Below are positions 37,062 to 46,793 of a DNA stretch of 64,000 bases, in pieces. The first letter of the stretch is position 1; every line of letters starts with the position of its first letter. The position numbers were made by a program, and so were the translations under genes. This DNA comes from Geomicrobium sediminis. Its GTDB lineage: Bacteria; Bacillota; Bacilli; Bacillales; Marinococcaceae. The notes beneath the pieces are model-generated. The model did not search any database, was not told the DNA's origin, and saw nothing but the letters and a program-made list of their open reading frames with translations. The stretch spans positions 20,002 through 84,001 of the forward strand of contig NZ_JAFBEC010000013.1 in the NCBI RefSeq assembly GCF_016908595.1, written 5' to 3'.

Positions 37062-37501
37062 ATAGACCAACGACTTTCTTTAGGAATGTCACAAAATGTC
37101 TCAGTCAACAAAGAGTTTTGAAGGGCAGTATGATTTAATCGTGACTATCCATCACTGCACAACGTTCAAGTGCAGGTCATGTCAAAATAGTACCCCGATA
37201 TGTGCTGTACTTGTGAGCAAGTTCTCATAGCTCAGTTGCAATTTAGTCTACAAGCAGTTAATGCTCAACTTTCGCTGTCATAGATTATGCCCTCATAAAC
37301 GTTTCCTAAAGGGTGATAATTGTTTGCCGGTTTCTTTAGTATTGACAAAATGTCAGAAGCTTTAGACGCGATAAGTTCACTATAAAACCCAATAATCATG
37401 GAAATGTAGCTTTTCATCGTTAAGTCTAAAATGATTCACTGTTATGATTATTCAATTCTAGATTCTAAGGCGAAACCGATCCATGTCCGTTGCATAACCA
37501 T
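37062..37501. other. Intergenic region between mnmE leader and khpB with no gene seen
   Basis: About 440 bases with no conserved reading frame on either strand. I see two small inverted repeats: CTGCAC-N9-GTGCAG at 37155-37175 and TGACA-AAA-TGTCA at 37343-37355. Nothing identifies it as a known RNA or a mobile-element remnant. Confidence 0.5.
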
Positions 37502-37534
37502 AAAAAAAAGACCACACCGTTTGGTATGGTCTTT
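37502..37534 (-). terminator. Terminator of the rnpA-yidC-khpB operon
   Basis: A 12-bp stem with one wobble/mismatch (37507-37518 with 37523-37534) is followed by a long T-run on the minus strand, just past the khpB stop. Confidence 0.92.
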
Positions 37535-37538
37535 TAAA

Positions 37539-38162
37539 CTAGCGAACTTTAGGCGCAATAATGACATGGCGATGAGGCTCTTTCCCATCTGAAGTGGTCT
37601 CAATCGCTCTGTCTTTTTGGAGCGTTTGATGAATAAGCTTACGCTCTTTCGCTTGCATCGGCTCGAGAACAACTTTTCGTTTTGTTTTCTTCGCTTTGTG
37701 AGCAAGTCGTAATGCTAAGTTCTCTAACGTTTGTTGTCTACGTTCACGATAGTTCTCTGCATCAAGTGTTATTCTGACGTATTTCGATGAATGTCGATTT
37801 GCCGCTAAGTTCGTCAAATACTGCAATGATTCCAGTGTTTGACCACGCTTTCCAATGATAACTCCAACATCTTTTCCTTGAATGTCAAAAGTCGCTTCTT
37901 GGCTTTTGTGTTTCTCAATAGTTACCGTCAATGTCACATTCATCGATTTTAGTACGTCTTCTAAAAACGTTTTGGCTTCTTTAAACGGATCCGGCTTTAC
38001 AGTAATTTCTAGTATTGCCGGCTTACTAAAAAGACCTAAAAAACCTTTCGTCGGTGACTGGATCTCCACGTAATTAACTTGCTCACGATTAACGTCTAAT
38101 TGTGTAAGCCCATTTTCTAACGCTTCTTCAATCGTTTTCCCTGACACCGAAATGGTTTTCAC
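37539..38162 (-). CDS. khpB: RNA-binding protein KhpB (Jag)
   Basis: 207 residues, GTG start. Jag-N domain at about 1-50 ([19 protein letters not shown], with the conserved [10 protein letters not shown]), a KH domain at about 75-145 with [24 protein letters not shown], and an R3H domain at the C-terminus ([21 protein letters not shown]). It works with KhpA as an RNA chaperone affecting cell elongation and division in Gram-positive bacteria. Its first 4 bases overlap the yidC stop. Confidence 0.95.
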   Translation of the reverse strand: MKTISVSGKTIEEALENGLTQLDVNREQVNYVEIQSPTKGFLGLFSKPAILEITVKPDPFKEAKTFLEDVLKSMNVTLTVTIEKHKSQEATFDIQGKDVGVIIGKRGQTLESLQYLTNLAANRHSSKYVRITLDAENYRERRQQTLENLALRLAHKAKKTKRKVVLEPMQAKERKLIHQTLQKDRAIETTSDGKEPHRHVIIAPKVR

Positions 38163-38929
38163 GATTTTTTAGCTCCTCCCGCTTTCTTTTCTTCTTTTTT
38201 CCTTTGCGCTGAAGGTCCTGTAATGAAATACGTCTGAACGATCATAAAGATGTTACCGACTACCCAGTACAATGCAAGAGCTGACGGGAAGAAGAAGGCA
38301 AAGACCCCGATCATGATTGGCATCATGTACAGCAAAATTTGCATTTGCGGGTTCATGTTATTAACCATCATCATCTTCTGTTGTAAGAATGTCGTAATTG
38401 CAGCGATAATCGGTAGAATAAAGTCTGGCTCACCGAGTTGGAACCAAAGAAAATCGTGCAAACGAATTTCATGTGTACGCATGATCGCGTGATAAAAGGC
38501 AATCAGAATCGGCATTTGTATAAATAGAGGCAAACAACCTGCTAACGGGTTGATGCTGTTCTCTGTAAACAAATTCATCGTTTCTTGTTGCAGTTTTTGT
38601 TGGGTCTTTTGGTCTTTCGCACTGTATTTCTCTCTTAGCTTCAGCAATTCAGGTTGAATTTCCTGCATTGCCTTCGTACTTTTTGTTTGTTTAATCATGA
38701 GTGGCAAGATTAACAAGCGTAAAATTAATGTAACGACGATAATCGCTAAACCGTAATTCTCACCAGTCGCACCTGCAATGTTTATGATGAGCCAATAGAG
38801 GGGAAATACGAAAAATGTGTCCCAAATTCCATCTGGATTTCCGTCCATCGGCTGGTCTAGGCTAAAACAACCCGTCATTAGAGCTGTAACCGCAATCAAC
38901 ATTGCTGCCAGCGTCAATTTCTTTCGCAC
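38159..38929 (-). CDS. yidC: Membrane protein insertase YidC (SpoIIIJ type)
   Basis: 256 residues from the GTG at 38929, which has AAGGAGG at good spacing. Lipoprotein signal ending LMTGC (lipid Cys21). Then an external segment and five helices, with the hydrophilic-groove helix in the Oxa1/YidC core ([34 protein letters not shown], where the groove Arg is in LILRLL). It inserts membrane proteins alone and with SecYEG; in B. subtilis the oriC-linked copy (SpoIIIJ) is also needed for forespore sigma-G activation. It overlaps khpB by 4 bases. Confidence 0.95.
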   Translation of the reverse strand: MRKKLTLAAMLIAVTALMTGCFSLDQPMDGNPDGIWDTFFVFPLYWLIINIAGATGENYGLAIIVVTLILRLLILPLMIKQTKSTKAMQEIQPELLKLREKYSAKDQKTQQKLQQETMNLFTENSINPLAGCLPLFIQMPILIAFYHAIMRTHEIRLHDFLWFQLGEPDFILPIIAAITTFLQQKMMMVNNMNPQMQILLYMMPIMIGVFAFFFPSALALYWVVGNIFMIVQTYFITGPSAQRKKEEKKAGGAKKS

Positions 38930-38998
38930 CGTGCACATCCTCCTTGCTAAATACTCTATCTCTTAAGATATAAATAAATCTTCGTACTTGCAATGGTG

Positions 38999-39352
38999 TT
39001 AACTGTTTCTCCACACATTTGCTCTTTTTAGCACGTGGATTAAACTTTTTTCTGCGCTGATAAAGTCTGAATCAAGCAAAGCTTTTCGAGCAATAATGAC
39101 ATAATCTTTATCTTGGGAAATCTTTGTTGTATTCAAGCGGATCAGTTCTCTCATCTGTCTTTTTAGACGATTCCTCGTTACCGCATTGCCTACTTTTTTT
39201 CCAACCGTAAATCCGACTCGGAAATGTTCCTGTTCTGGCTTGTCTAGTACGTAAACGACAAATTGACGGTTTGCTGATGTTTTCCCTTGTTTAAAGATCA
39301 TCGCGAACTCGTCGCGGTCTTTGATTCGATAAGCTTTTTTCATAACGATCAC
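38999..39352 (-). CDS. rnpA: Ribonuclease P protein component
   Basis: 117 residues, basic. Start is a GTG at 39352 with AGAGG 5 bases upstream; the ATG three codons later is an alternative. The RNR signature is KKVGNAVTRNRLKRQMRELIR, preceded by NRQFVVYVL. It assists the catalytic RnpB RNA in tRNA 5' maturation; RnpB is not in this window. It is separated from rpmH by a terminator-like hairpin and continues into yidC. Confidence 0.96.
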   Translation of the reverse strand: MIVMKKAYRIKDRDEFAMIFKQGKTSANRQFVVYVLDKPEQEHFRVGFTVGKKVGNAVTRNRLKRQMRELIRLNTTKISQDKDYVIIARKALLDSDFISAEKSLIHVLKRANVWRNS

Positions 39353-39414
39353 AAAACCTCTTTATCAGTTTGATCCTAATCTATGTAATTTGAGAAGCTC
39401 TTTCTTCAAATGAG

Positions 39415-39443
39415 AAAAAAGACCACTGAAATCCAGTGGCCTT
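39415..39443 (-). terminator. Terminator between rpmH and rnpA
   Basis: A 10-bp stem with one mismatch (39419-39428 with 39434-39443) followed by a T-run on the minus strand. It overlaps the rpmH stop codon and probably lets L34 be made in excess over RnpA. Confidence 0.85.
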
Positions 39444-39579
39444 ATGCGGAAAGAACTTTGCGTCCCTTTTGACGTCTACGCTTAAGAACGAGACGACCGT
39501 TTTTCGTGCTCATGCGAGAACGAAAACCGTGAACTTTCTTCCGCTTACGATTATTCGGTTGAAATGTTTTCTTTGACAT
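39442..39579 (-). CDS. rpmH: 50S ribosomal protein L34
   Basis: 45 residues, [20 protein letters not shown].., with the invariant [13 protein letters not shown] and [20 protein letters not shown]. Extremely basic. The ATG at 39579 has GAGGTGG upstream; the frame runs open further upstream but that part lies in oriC and is not conserved. First gene left of oriC. Confidence 0.98.
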   Translation of the reverse strand: MSKKTFQPNNRKRKKVHGFRSRMSTKNGRLVLKRRRQKGRKVLSA

Positions 39580-39722
39580 CGTAAGCCACCTCCTCAAAAT
39601 CAAATCCTTATTCAGGCATTCTAAAAAAGTATACAGACATACAGACGAATATGTCAAGCTCCGTAAAAATCCTTCTTTTTTATTCTCCAAGCATTCGTTT
39701 TGTGTTCGTTTGCCGATTTCCG

Positions 39723-40064
39723 TTATCCACAGCCTCAAAAAATAACTTCGACAACACGTTGGTTTTTTCGACAATGTTACTGACAGCTTTTCCACATATA
39801 CCGCTCTGTGGACAACAGCTTGTGCACTTCAGTTCTCTTTTTGTGGATAACCTTTCTACTTACCGTTGCTACGCTTGATTTTTTTTGATATGATTAACAT
39901 GTTTTCTTGAAAAGTCCGGAATTGAAATACGCTTCATCCACAGCCTGTGTATAACTGTGTGGATAACATTCCACAGCCTTGAACAACTTTATGCACATCT
40001 TTGTGAAGGGTGTTGATAATTGTTGTAAAAGCTGTTATCTTCATTCATCTAGACCTGTGGATGA
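39723..40064. promoter_or_regulatory. oriC: oriC, left part: DnaA-box region between rpmH and dnaA
   Basis: At least ten DnaA boxes (consensus TTATNCACA) occur on both strands: 39723-39731 and (minus) 39842-39850, 39958-39966 are perfect TTATCCACA. Near matches are at 39788-39796, 39807-39815(-), 39934-39942, 39946-39954(-), 39989-39997 and 40056-40064(-). This corresponds to incA/incB of B. subtilis. The 607-base gap between rpmH and dnaA holds no gene. Two Spo0A boxes lie inside it. Confidence 0.95.
39747..39773. promoter_or_regulatory. Pair of Spo0A boxes inside oriC
   Basis: TTCGACA (reverse complement of the Spo0A box TGTCGAA) occurs at 39747-39753 and again at 39767-39773, exactly 20 bases apart (two helical turns), between DnaA boxes. 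In B. subtilis phosphorylated Spo0A binds oriC and restrains initiation at the onset of sporulation. Confidence 0.65.
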
Positions 40065-40115
40065 ACGATACATGATTGACGTTATTTTAATGCTTCCTTC
40101 ACCTCATCTACTTTG

Positions 40116-40144
40116 TTTGTCGTGGGAAGTTTTTTTATTATAGT
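40116..40144 (+). promoter_or_regulatory. Probable dnaA promoter
   Basis: TTTGTC/TTGTCG at 40116-40122 and TATAGT at 40139-40144 with a 16-17-base spacer, about 43 bases before the dnaA start codon. DnaA boxes just upstream fit autoregulation. Confidence 0.55.
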
Positions 40145-40186
40145 GGGGTTCGCAGTGAACGTACGTAAGGGAGGGGACGGTTAACA

Positions 40187-41554
40187 TTGGAGCAACTGGC
40201 AGACCTATGGGAAAAAACGTTACAAACGGTTAAGGAACGTGTAAGTAAACCAAGCTACGAGACGTGGTTAAAAGCTACAGAGCCAATGCGTCTAGAAAAC
40301 GATACACTCTTAATTGCAGCTCCAAATGAGTTTGCAAAAGATTGGTTGGAAGATCGGTATTCCGACATTATTGCCAATACGGTTGAAGAAATTACAGGGA
40401 CATCGTATAGCGTTAAATTTGTGATTCCAAGTGAACAAGTTTATGAAGAATCGACAGCTAAAGAGCAAGAAACAAAGCAACCATCTGTGAAACAAACCGA
40501 ACAAAACAATACGAAACAAATGGTTCGTGAAGATGCGCCTTTAAATGAGAAATATACATTTAATACGTTTGTGATCGGTTCTGGGAACCGTTTTGCACAC
40601 GCAGCCTCGTTAGCTGTTGCAGAAGCACCTGCAAAAGCTTATAACCCTTTGTTTATTTACGGGGGAGTAGGTCTTGGAAAGACCCACTTAATGCATGCAA
40701 TTGGTCATTACGTTATTGAGCACAACCCAGGCGCACGAGTCGTTTATTTGTCATCTGAAAAATTTACGAATGAGTTTATTAATGCGATTCGTGACAATCG
40801 CGGTGACAACTTTCGAAATAAATATCGAAATGTCGATGTCTTACTGATCGATGATATTCAATTTTTAGCTGGAAAAGAACAGACTCAAGAAGAATTTTTC
40901 CATACGTTTAATGCTTTGCATGAGGATTCTAAGCAAATTGTTATCTCAAGTGATCGACCTCCAAAAGAAATTCCAACACTTGAAGACCGTCTGCGATCAC
41001 GATTTGAATGGGGATTAATTACGGACATTACTCCACCAGATTTAGAAACTCGAATTGCAATCCTTCGTAAAAAAGCAAAAGCAGATATGTTAGATATTCC
41101 TAACGAAGTTATGCTTTACATTGCGAATCAAATTGATACGAACATCCGGGAATTAGAAGGGGCCCTCATACGGGTAGTCGCGTATTCATCGCTCATTAAT
41201 GAAGATATGAATGCAGACTTAGCAGCGGAAGCTTTAAAAGACATCATCCCAAGCGCAAAACCTCGAATGATCGGCATTGAAGATATCCAATCTCATGTCG
41301 CAGCTTATTTTCAGCTTAAAGTTGAAGAGCTTAAAGCGAAGAAACGAACCAAATCGATTGCTCATGCGAGACAAATTGCGATGTACTTGTCTCGAGAAAT
41401 GACCGATTCATCTTTACCTAAAATCGGTGAGAAATTTGGGGGCCGTGATCATACGACGGTCATTCATGCGCATGAAAAAATATCAAAACTCTTCGCGAAC
41501 GATACGCAAGTACAAGCTCAGATTAATGAACTGACCGACAAATTAAAACAATAG
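40187..41554 (+). CDS. dnaA: Chromosomal replication initiator DnaA
   Basis: 455 residues, TTG start at 40187 with AAGGGAGGGG upstream. Domain I (1-80) for self-assembly and helicase contact; a short Gln/Glu/Thr-rich linker (85-118); AAA+ domain III with Walker [11 protein letters not shown] (from 159), Walker [24 protein letters not shown], sensor 1 and the arginine finger in [13 protein letters not shown]; domain IV with the DnaA-box-reading helix-turn-helix [15 protein letters not shown]. All motifs are intact. It is placed between the two halves of oriC. Confidence 0.99.
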   Translation: MEQLADLWEKTLQTVKERVSKPSYETWLKATEPMRLENDTLLIAAPNEFAKDWLEDRYSDIIANTVEEITGTSYSVKFVIPSEQVYEESTAKEQETKQPSVKQTEQNNTKQMVREDAPLNEKYTFNTFVIGSGNRFAHAASLAVAEAPAKAYNPLFIYGGVGLGKTHLMHAIGHYVIEHNPGARVVYLSSEKFTNEFINAIRDNRGDNFRNKYRNVDVLLIDDIQFLAGKEQTQEEFFHTFNALHEDSKQIVISSDRPPKEIPTLEDRLRSRFEWGLITDITPPDLETRIAILRKKAKADMLDIPNEVMLYIANQIDTNIRELEGALIRVVAYSSLINEDMNADLAAEALKDIIPSAKPRMIGIEDIQSHVAAYFQLKVEELKAKKRTKSIAHARQIAMYLSREMTDSSLPKIGEKFGGRDHTTVIHAHEKISKLFANDTQVQAQINELTDKLKQ

Positions 41555-41555
41555 C

Positions 41556-41704
41556 TGTGTATAACTGCGTATTTAACGTCCCATTTATTCACATGCTTAT
41601 CCACATGTGCAAAACCTAGTAACTCCAAAGGCTTTATTGATTTATCCACATCATACACACCCTATACTACTACTACGAACTTTTATTTATAATTACTAAA
41701 TTAG
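41556..41704. promoter_or_regulatory. oriC: oriC, right part: DnaA boxes, DnaA-trio and unwinding element
   Basis: In the dnaA-dnaN gap: boxes at 41556-41564(-), 41585-41593, perfect TTATCCACA at 41597-41605 and 41642-41650, and TCATACACA at 41651-41659. They are followed by four TAC triplets (41665-41676) that match the DnaA-trio pattern, then an A/T-only-like stretch (41681-41704) as the duplex unwinding element. Box, trio, AT-rich element in that order is the basal unwinding system described in B. subtilis (incC). Confidence 0.93.
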
Positions 41705-41776
41705 AATTCATGATAAAAAAGGAAGGAGCAGCGGAAGCGATGCTGCTTTTTTCTTCTACACAGGAGGAACCCCTTC

Positions 41777-42916
41777 ATGCATATCTCAATTGAAACAGAT
41801 AAATTTGTAACCGCGGTTCAATATGTAAGTAAAGCCGTCTCTTCACGGACCACAATTCCAATTTTGACAGGAATTAAAATCGTCGCTACTCAAGAAGGCG
41901 TTACATTAACAGGTAGTGATTCTGATATCTCGATTGAAACGTTTATTCCACTTGGGAATGAAGAACGTGAATTTATGACCGTTTTCGAAGAAGGACAACT
42001 CGTACTTCAAGAACGATATTTTACAGATATCGTCAAAAAAATGCCTGGTGAAACCTTAACAATTCAACGTGACGGACAGATGGCAGCTACAATTGAGTCC
42101 GACACAGTCGTTTTTAATTTAAACGGGTACGATCCAGATGATTATCCAAAGCTCCCTGAACTTCCTGAAGAGGATCAGTTAATTCTTCCACAACATTTAC
42201 TTAAAGACATGATCCGTCAAACGGTTTTTGCTGTATCAAACCAAGAAACGAGACCTGTTTTAACAGGGGTAAACTTCGATGTTGAGCACTTGAAACTAAC
42301 GGCAACAGCAACAGATAGTCATCGTTTAGCGCTTAGAAGTGCAAGCTTTGATGGGGATGAAGAACTTTCATTTACGAACATTATTATTCCAGGTAAGAGT
42401 CTTGTAGAACTAAGTCGAATTCTTAAAGATGACGAAACACCGGTAACAATCGTCATAACGAGTACTCAAGTTTTATTCAAGATGGAAAACCTTTTATTCT
42501 TCTCTAGACTACTTGATGGGAAATTCCCGTTAACAAACAACATGATTCCTACGAATGGTAAAACAACGATGGAGTTATCCACAAAAAAATTAAATCAAGC
42601 GCTCGATCGTGCGATGTTGCTTTCACGGGAAGCAAAAAACAACGTCATTCACATGAAAGCATCCACAGGTGGACAAGTTGAAATTACGTCCGTATCCGCT
42701 GAGGCTGGAAAAGTACAAGAACAATTACATGCGAATCATTTTGAAGGCGAAGAACTACGAATTGCCTTTAACGGAAAAAATATCTCTGATGCGTTAAAAG
42801 TGATCGACAGTGAAACAATCTCGATTATGTTCACAGGTTCAATGAGTCCATTTGTTGTAAGACCGACCGATCATGATCAAATGACGCACTTGTTTTCTCC
42901 TGTACGAACAAACTAA
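41777..42916 (+). CDS. dnaN: DNA polymerase III sliding clamp (beta subunit)
   Basis: 379 residues, MHISIETDKFVTAVQYVSKAVSSRTTIPIL.., with three tandem clamp domains. Typical segments are TGSDSDISIE, DGQMAATIES, TATDSHRLALR and the C-terminal hydrophobic cleft end GSMSPFVVRP.. QMTHLFSPVRTN. A strong ribosome-binding site (CAGGAGGAA) precedes the ATG. Followed by its own terminator, so yaaA is transcribed separately. Confidence 0.99.
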   Translation: MHISIETDKFVTAVQYVSKAVSSRTTIPILTGIKIVATQEGVTLTGSDSDISIETFIPLGNEEREFMTVFEEGQLVLQERYFTDIVKKMPGETLTIQRDGQMAATIESDTVVFNLNGYDPDDYPKLPELPEEDQLILPQHLLKDMIRQTVFAVSNQETRPVLTGVNFDVEHLKLTATATDSHRLALRSASFDGDEELSFTNIIIPGKSLVELSRILKDDETPVTIVITSTQVLFKMENLLFFSRLLDGKFPLTNNMIPTNGKTTMELSTKKLNQALDRAMLLSREAKNNVIHMKASTGGQVEITSVSAEAGKVQEQLHANHFEGEELRIAFNGKNISDALKVIDSETISIMFTGSMSPFVVRPTDHDQMTHLFSPVRTN

Positions 42917-42919
42917 GAA

Positions 42920-42964
42920 AAGCTCTACAAGGACATTTTGTTCTTGAGAGCTTCTCTTTTTTTT
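42920..42964 (+). terminator. Terminator of dnaN
   Basis: AGCTCT/AGAGCT (42921-42926 with 42947-42952) plus an inner CAAG/CTTG extension, followed by a long T-run. Confidence 0.85.
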
Positions 42965-42993
42965 AATTAGGCTATTCGATGTACTTGAACGGA

Positions 42994-43023
42994 TTGGCGC
43001 TAGACGTTTTTTTCTAGTAAAAT
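42994..43023 (+). promoter_or_regulatory. Possible promoter of yaaA-recF
   Basis: TTGGCG (42994-42999) and TAAAAT (43018-43023) with an 18-base spacer, 55 bases before yaaA and just after the dnaN terminator. Confidence 0.45.
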
Positions 43024-43077
43024 AAAGAGAGGAATGAAATGTTCGTAGAGAGGAAGTTATGTGGGAGTGTTCTTATT

Positions 43078-43308
43078 ATGAAAGAAATCGTGAAGATATC
43101 GACAGAATTTATCACATTAGGCCAATTGCTAAAGGTGACTACGATCGCAAGCACGGGTGGCATGGTGAAAATGATCCTAGCTGAATATGATGTGTTTGTT
43201 AATGGGGAACTTGAATCTCAAAGAGGGAAGAAGCTTTATGATGGCGACGTGATCGAAGTAGAGGAAGTTGGCCAGTTTCAAATTGAACACGACCATAACA
43301 CCGAGTAA
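43078..43308 (+). CDS. yaaA: S4-domain RNA-binding protein YaaA (RlbA)
   Basis: 76 residues from the ATG at 43078 (MKEIVKISTEFITLGQLLK) with GGGAGTG upstream; the longer frame is not conserved. It is essentially one S4-like RNA-binding fold: ITLGQLLKVTTIASTGGMVKMILAEYDVFVNGELESQRGKKLYDGD. Linked to ribosome assembly in B. subtilis. It lies 15 bases upstream of recF and is co-transcribed with it. Confidence 0.93.
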   Translation: MKEIVKISTEFITLGQLLKVTTIASTGGMVKMILAEYDVFVNGELESQRGKKLYDGDVIEVEEVGQFQIEHDHNTE

Positions 43309-43323
43309 AAGGGGCGATGAAGA

Positions 43324-44439
43324 TTGCACGTTCAAAAGCTCTCTTTGAATGGGTATCGAAATCTTGAACCGTTAACGCTCACTTTTGATAACAGCGTCAT
43401 ACTTTTTCTCGGTGAGAATGCTCAAGGGAAAACGAACTTGATCGAATCGCTGTATGTGCTCGGTTTTGCTAAGTCTCATCGAACATCCAAAGATCGTGAA
43501 CTCATTGCATGGGGAGAAGAGCATGCACGCATTCATGGAGAAATTGAAAAGCGTACAAGTTCGTTAACGTTAGACGTTCAATTTGCAAAGCAAGGCAGTA
43601 AACGAGCAAAGCTTAATGGCCTTGAGCAAGAACGGATTAGTCAATATATCGGTGCTCTTAATGTCGTTTTATTTGCTCCAGAAGATTTAAACCTCGTAAA
43701 AGGCGGTCCAAAAGAGCGTAGACGGTTTATCGACATGGAAATTGGGCAGATTAGTAATGTTTACCTACATGATCTTTCCCAATACTATAAAACACTCAAA
43801 CAACGAAATCAGTTGCTGAAAGATTATTGGTCAAAAAAAGACCCAATAATGCTTGAAGTTTTAACAGAGCAATTGATTGTAGCAGCTGCAAAAGTAGTGT
43901 CTAGACGTTTTGTATTTCTAGATAAATTACAATCATGGGCAGCACCTATACATGAACAGATTAGTCGAGGTCTTGAGGATCTACGGCTTGACTATGTTTC
44001 TACTGCTGAGGTATCTCAAACCTCAGATTTGTCGACAATAGAAGAAAGATACAGAGAAGCTTTTCATAAAAAAGAAGAGCAAGAAATTCGCAGAGGTCTT
44101 AGTTTAGTCGGTCCCCATCGAGAGGACTTTGCTATTTTTGTTAATGAACGAGAAATTCAAGTGTATGGTTCTCAAGGACAGCAGCGAACAGCTGCTTTAT
44201 CTTTGAAACTCGCAGAAATTGATTTGATTACAGAGGCAACGGCTGATCCACCGATCTTACTACTTGACGATGTATTGTCAGAGTTGGACGATTTTCGCCA
44301 ATCGCATTTATTAAACGCGATTCAAGGTAAAGTTCAGACCTTTGTTACGACGACAAACGTTTCCGGTATTGAACATGAGACACTAAATCAAGCAAAACGA
44401 TTTTACGTGAACAGTGGAAAAGTGCGAATGGACCCTTAA
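43324..44439 (+). CDS. recF: DNA replication and repair protein RecF
   Basis: 371 residues, TTG start at 43324. SMC/Rad50-like ABC ATPase that helps load RecA at ssDNA gaps. Walker A is [13 protein letters not shown], the signature motif is [16 protein letters not shown], and Walker B is [15 protein letters not shown], all intact. Other family blocks are [27 protein letters not shown] and GPHREDF. Normal length (about 370). Confidence 0.98.
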   Translation: MHVQKLSLNGYRNLEPLTLTFDNSVILFLGENAQGKTNLIESLYVLGFAKSHRTSKDRELIAWGEEHARIHGEIEKRTSSLTLDVQFAKQGSKRAKLNGLEQERISQYIGALNVVLFAPEDLNLVKGGPKERRRFIDMEIGQISNVYLHDLSQYYKTLKQRNQLLKDYWSKKDPIMLEVLTEQLIVAAAKVVSRRFVFLDKLQSWAAPIHEQISRGLEDLRLDYVSTAEVSQTSDLSTIEERYREAFHKKEEQEIRRGLSLVGPHREDFAIFVNEREIQVYGSQGQQRTAALSLKLAEIDLITEATADPPILLLDDVLSELDDFRQSHLLNAIQGKVQTFVTTTNVSGIEHETLNQAKRFYVNSGKVRMDP

Positions 44440-44471
44440 CGGTCGTTTTCGAACTTAATGGAGGTGATTGT

Positions 44472-44756
44472 TTGTTTCTTCATCTAGGCGGAGATACCGT
44501 CATACGCTCCAAAGATGTAATAGCGATTCTTAATTATGACGGAAATGAATCTTCAACATATACCGAGGACTTTCTTGCTCAGGCTGTTACTGAGTACGTC
44601 TCACATATTAATGACGAAGCAACGAAAGCGATCGTCGTTACAAATGACAAAGTCTATTATTCACCGATCTCCTCCATGACACTGATGAGACGATCCCTTA
44701 CAGAATTAGAAGTTTTACAAGATGATGAGCCAAGTGAGGGTTCAACGAACACTTAG
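44472..44756 (+). CDS. remB: Extracellular-matrix regulator RemB (YaaB)
   Basis: 94 residues, TTG start with TGGAGGTGA upstream. The RemA/RemB family N-terminus MFLHLGGDTVIRSKDVIAIL and the block KAIVVTNDKVYYSPISSMTLMRR are recognisable. In B. subtilis RemB supports biofilm-matrix gene expression with the DNA-binding RemA. It always lies between recF and gyrB, as here. The acidic C-terminal 12 residues are not conserved. Confidence 0.93.
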   Translation: MFLHLGGDTVIRSKDVIAILNYDGNESSTYTEDFLAQAVTEYVSHINDEATKAIVVTNDKVYYSPISSMTLMRRSLTELEVLQDDEPSEGSTNT

Positions 44757-44782
44757 GTTATTGAACGAGGCTTAAATTTAAG

Positions 44783-44806
44783 AAACTGATTGAACGTGAT
44801 CAGTTT
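44783..44806 (+). promoter_or_regulatory. Hairpin in the gyrB leader
   Basis: Perfect 8-bp stem AAACTGAT/ATCAGTTT with an 8-base loop, 36 bases before the gyrB start and not followed by Ts. It is not a terminator; it may be an mRNA structure or a protein-binding palindrome. Confidence 0.45.
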
Positions 44807-44812
44807 AGGTAG

Positions 44813-46756
<1,944 letters not shown>

Positions 46757-46793
46757 TTCAGTTTGGTTCGTTTAAGGAATTGGAGGTAAGAGG

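Noticed and set aside
37142..37200. Possible insertion-sequence end in the khpB-mnmE gap
   Set aside because: The TGTCAAAATAGTACCCC stretch recalls some IS ends, but no transposase fragment or matching second end was found.
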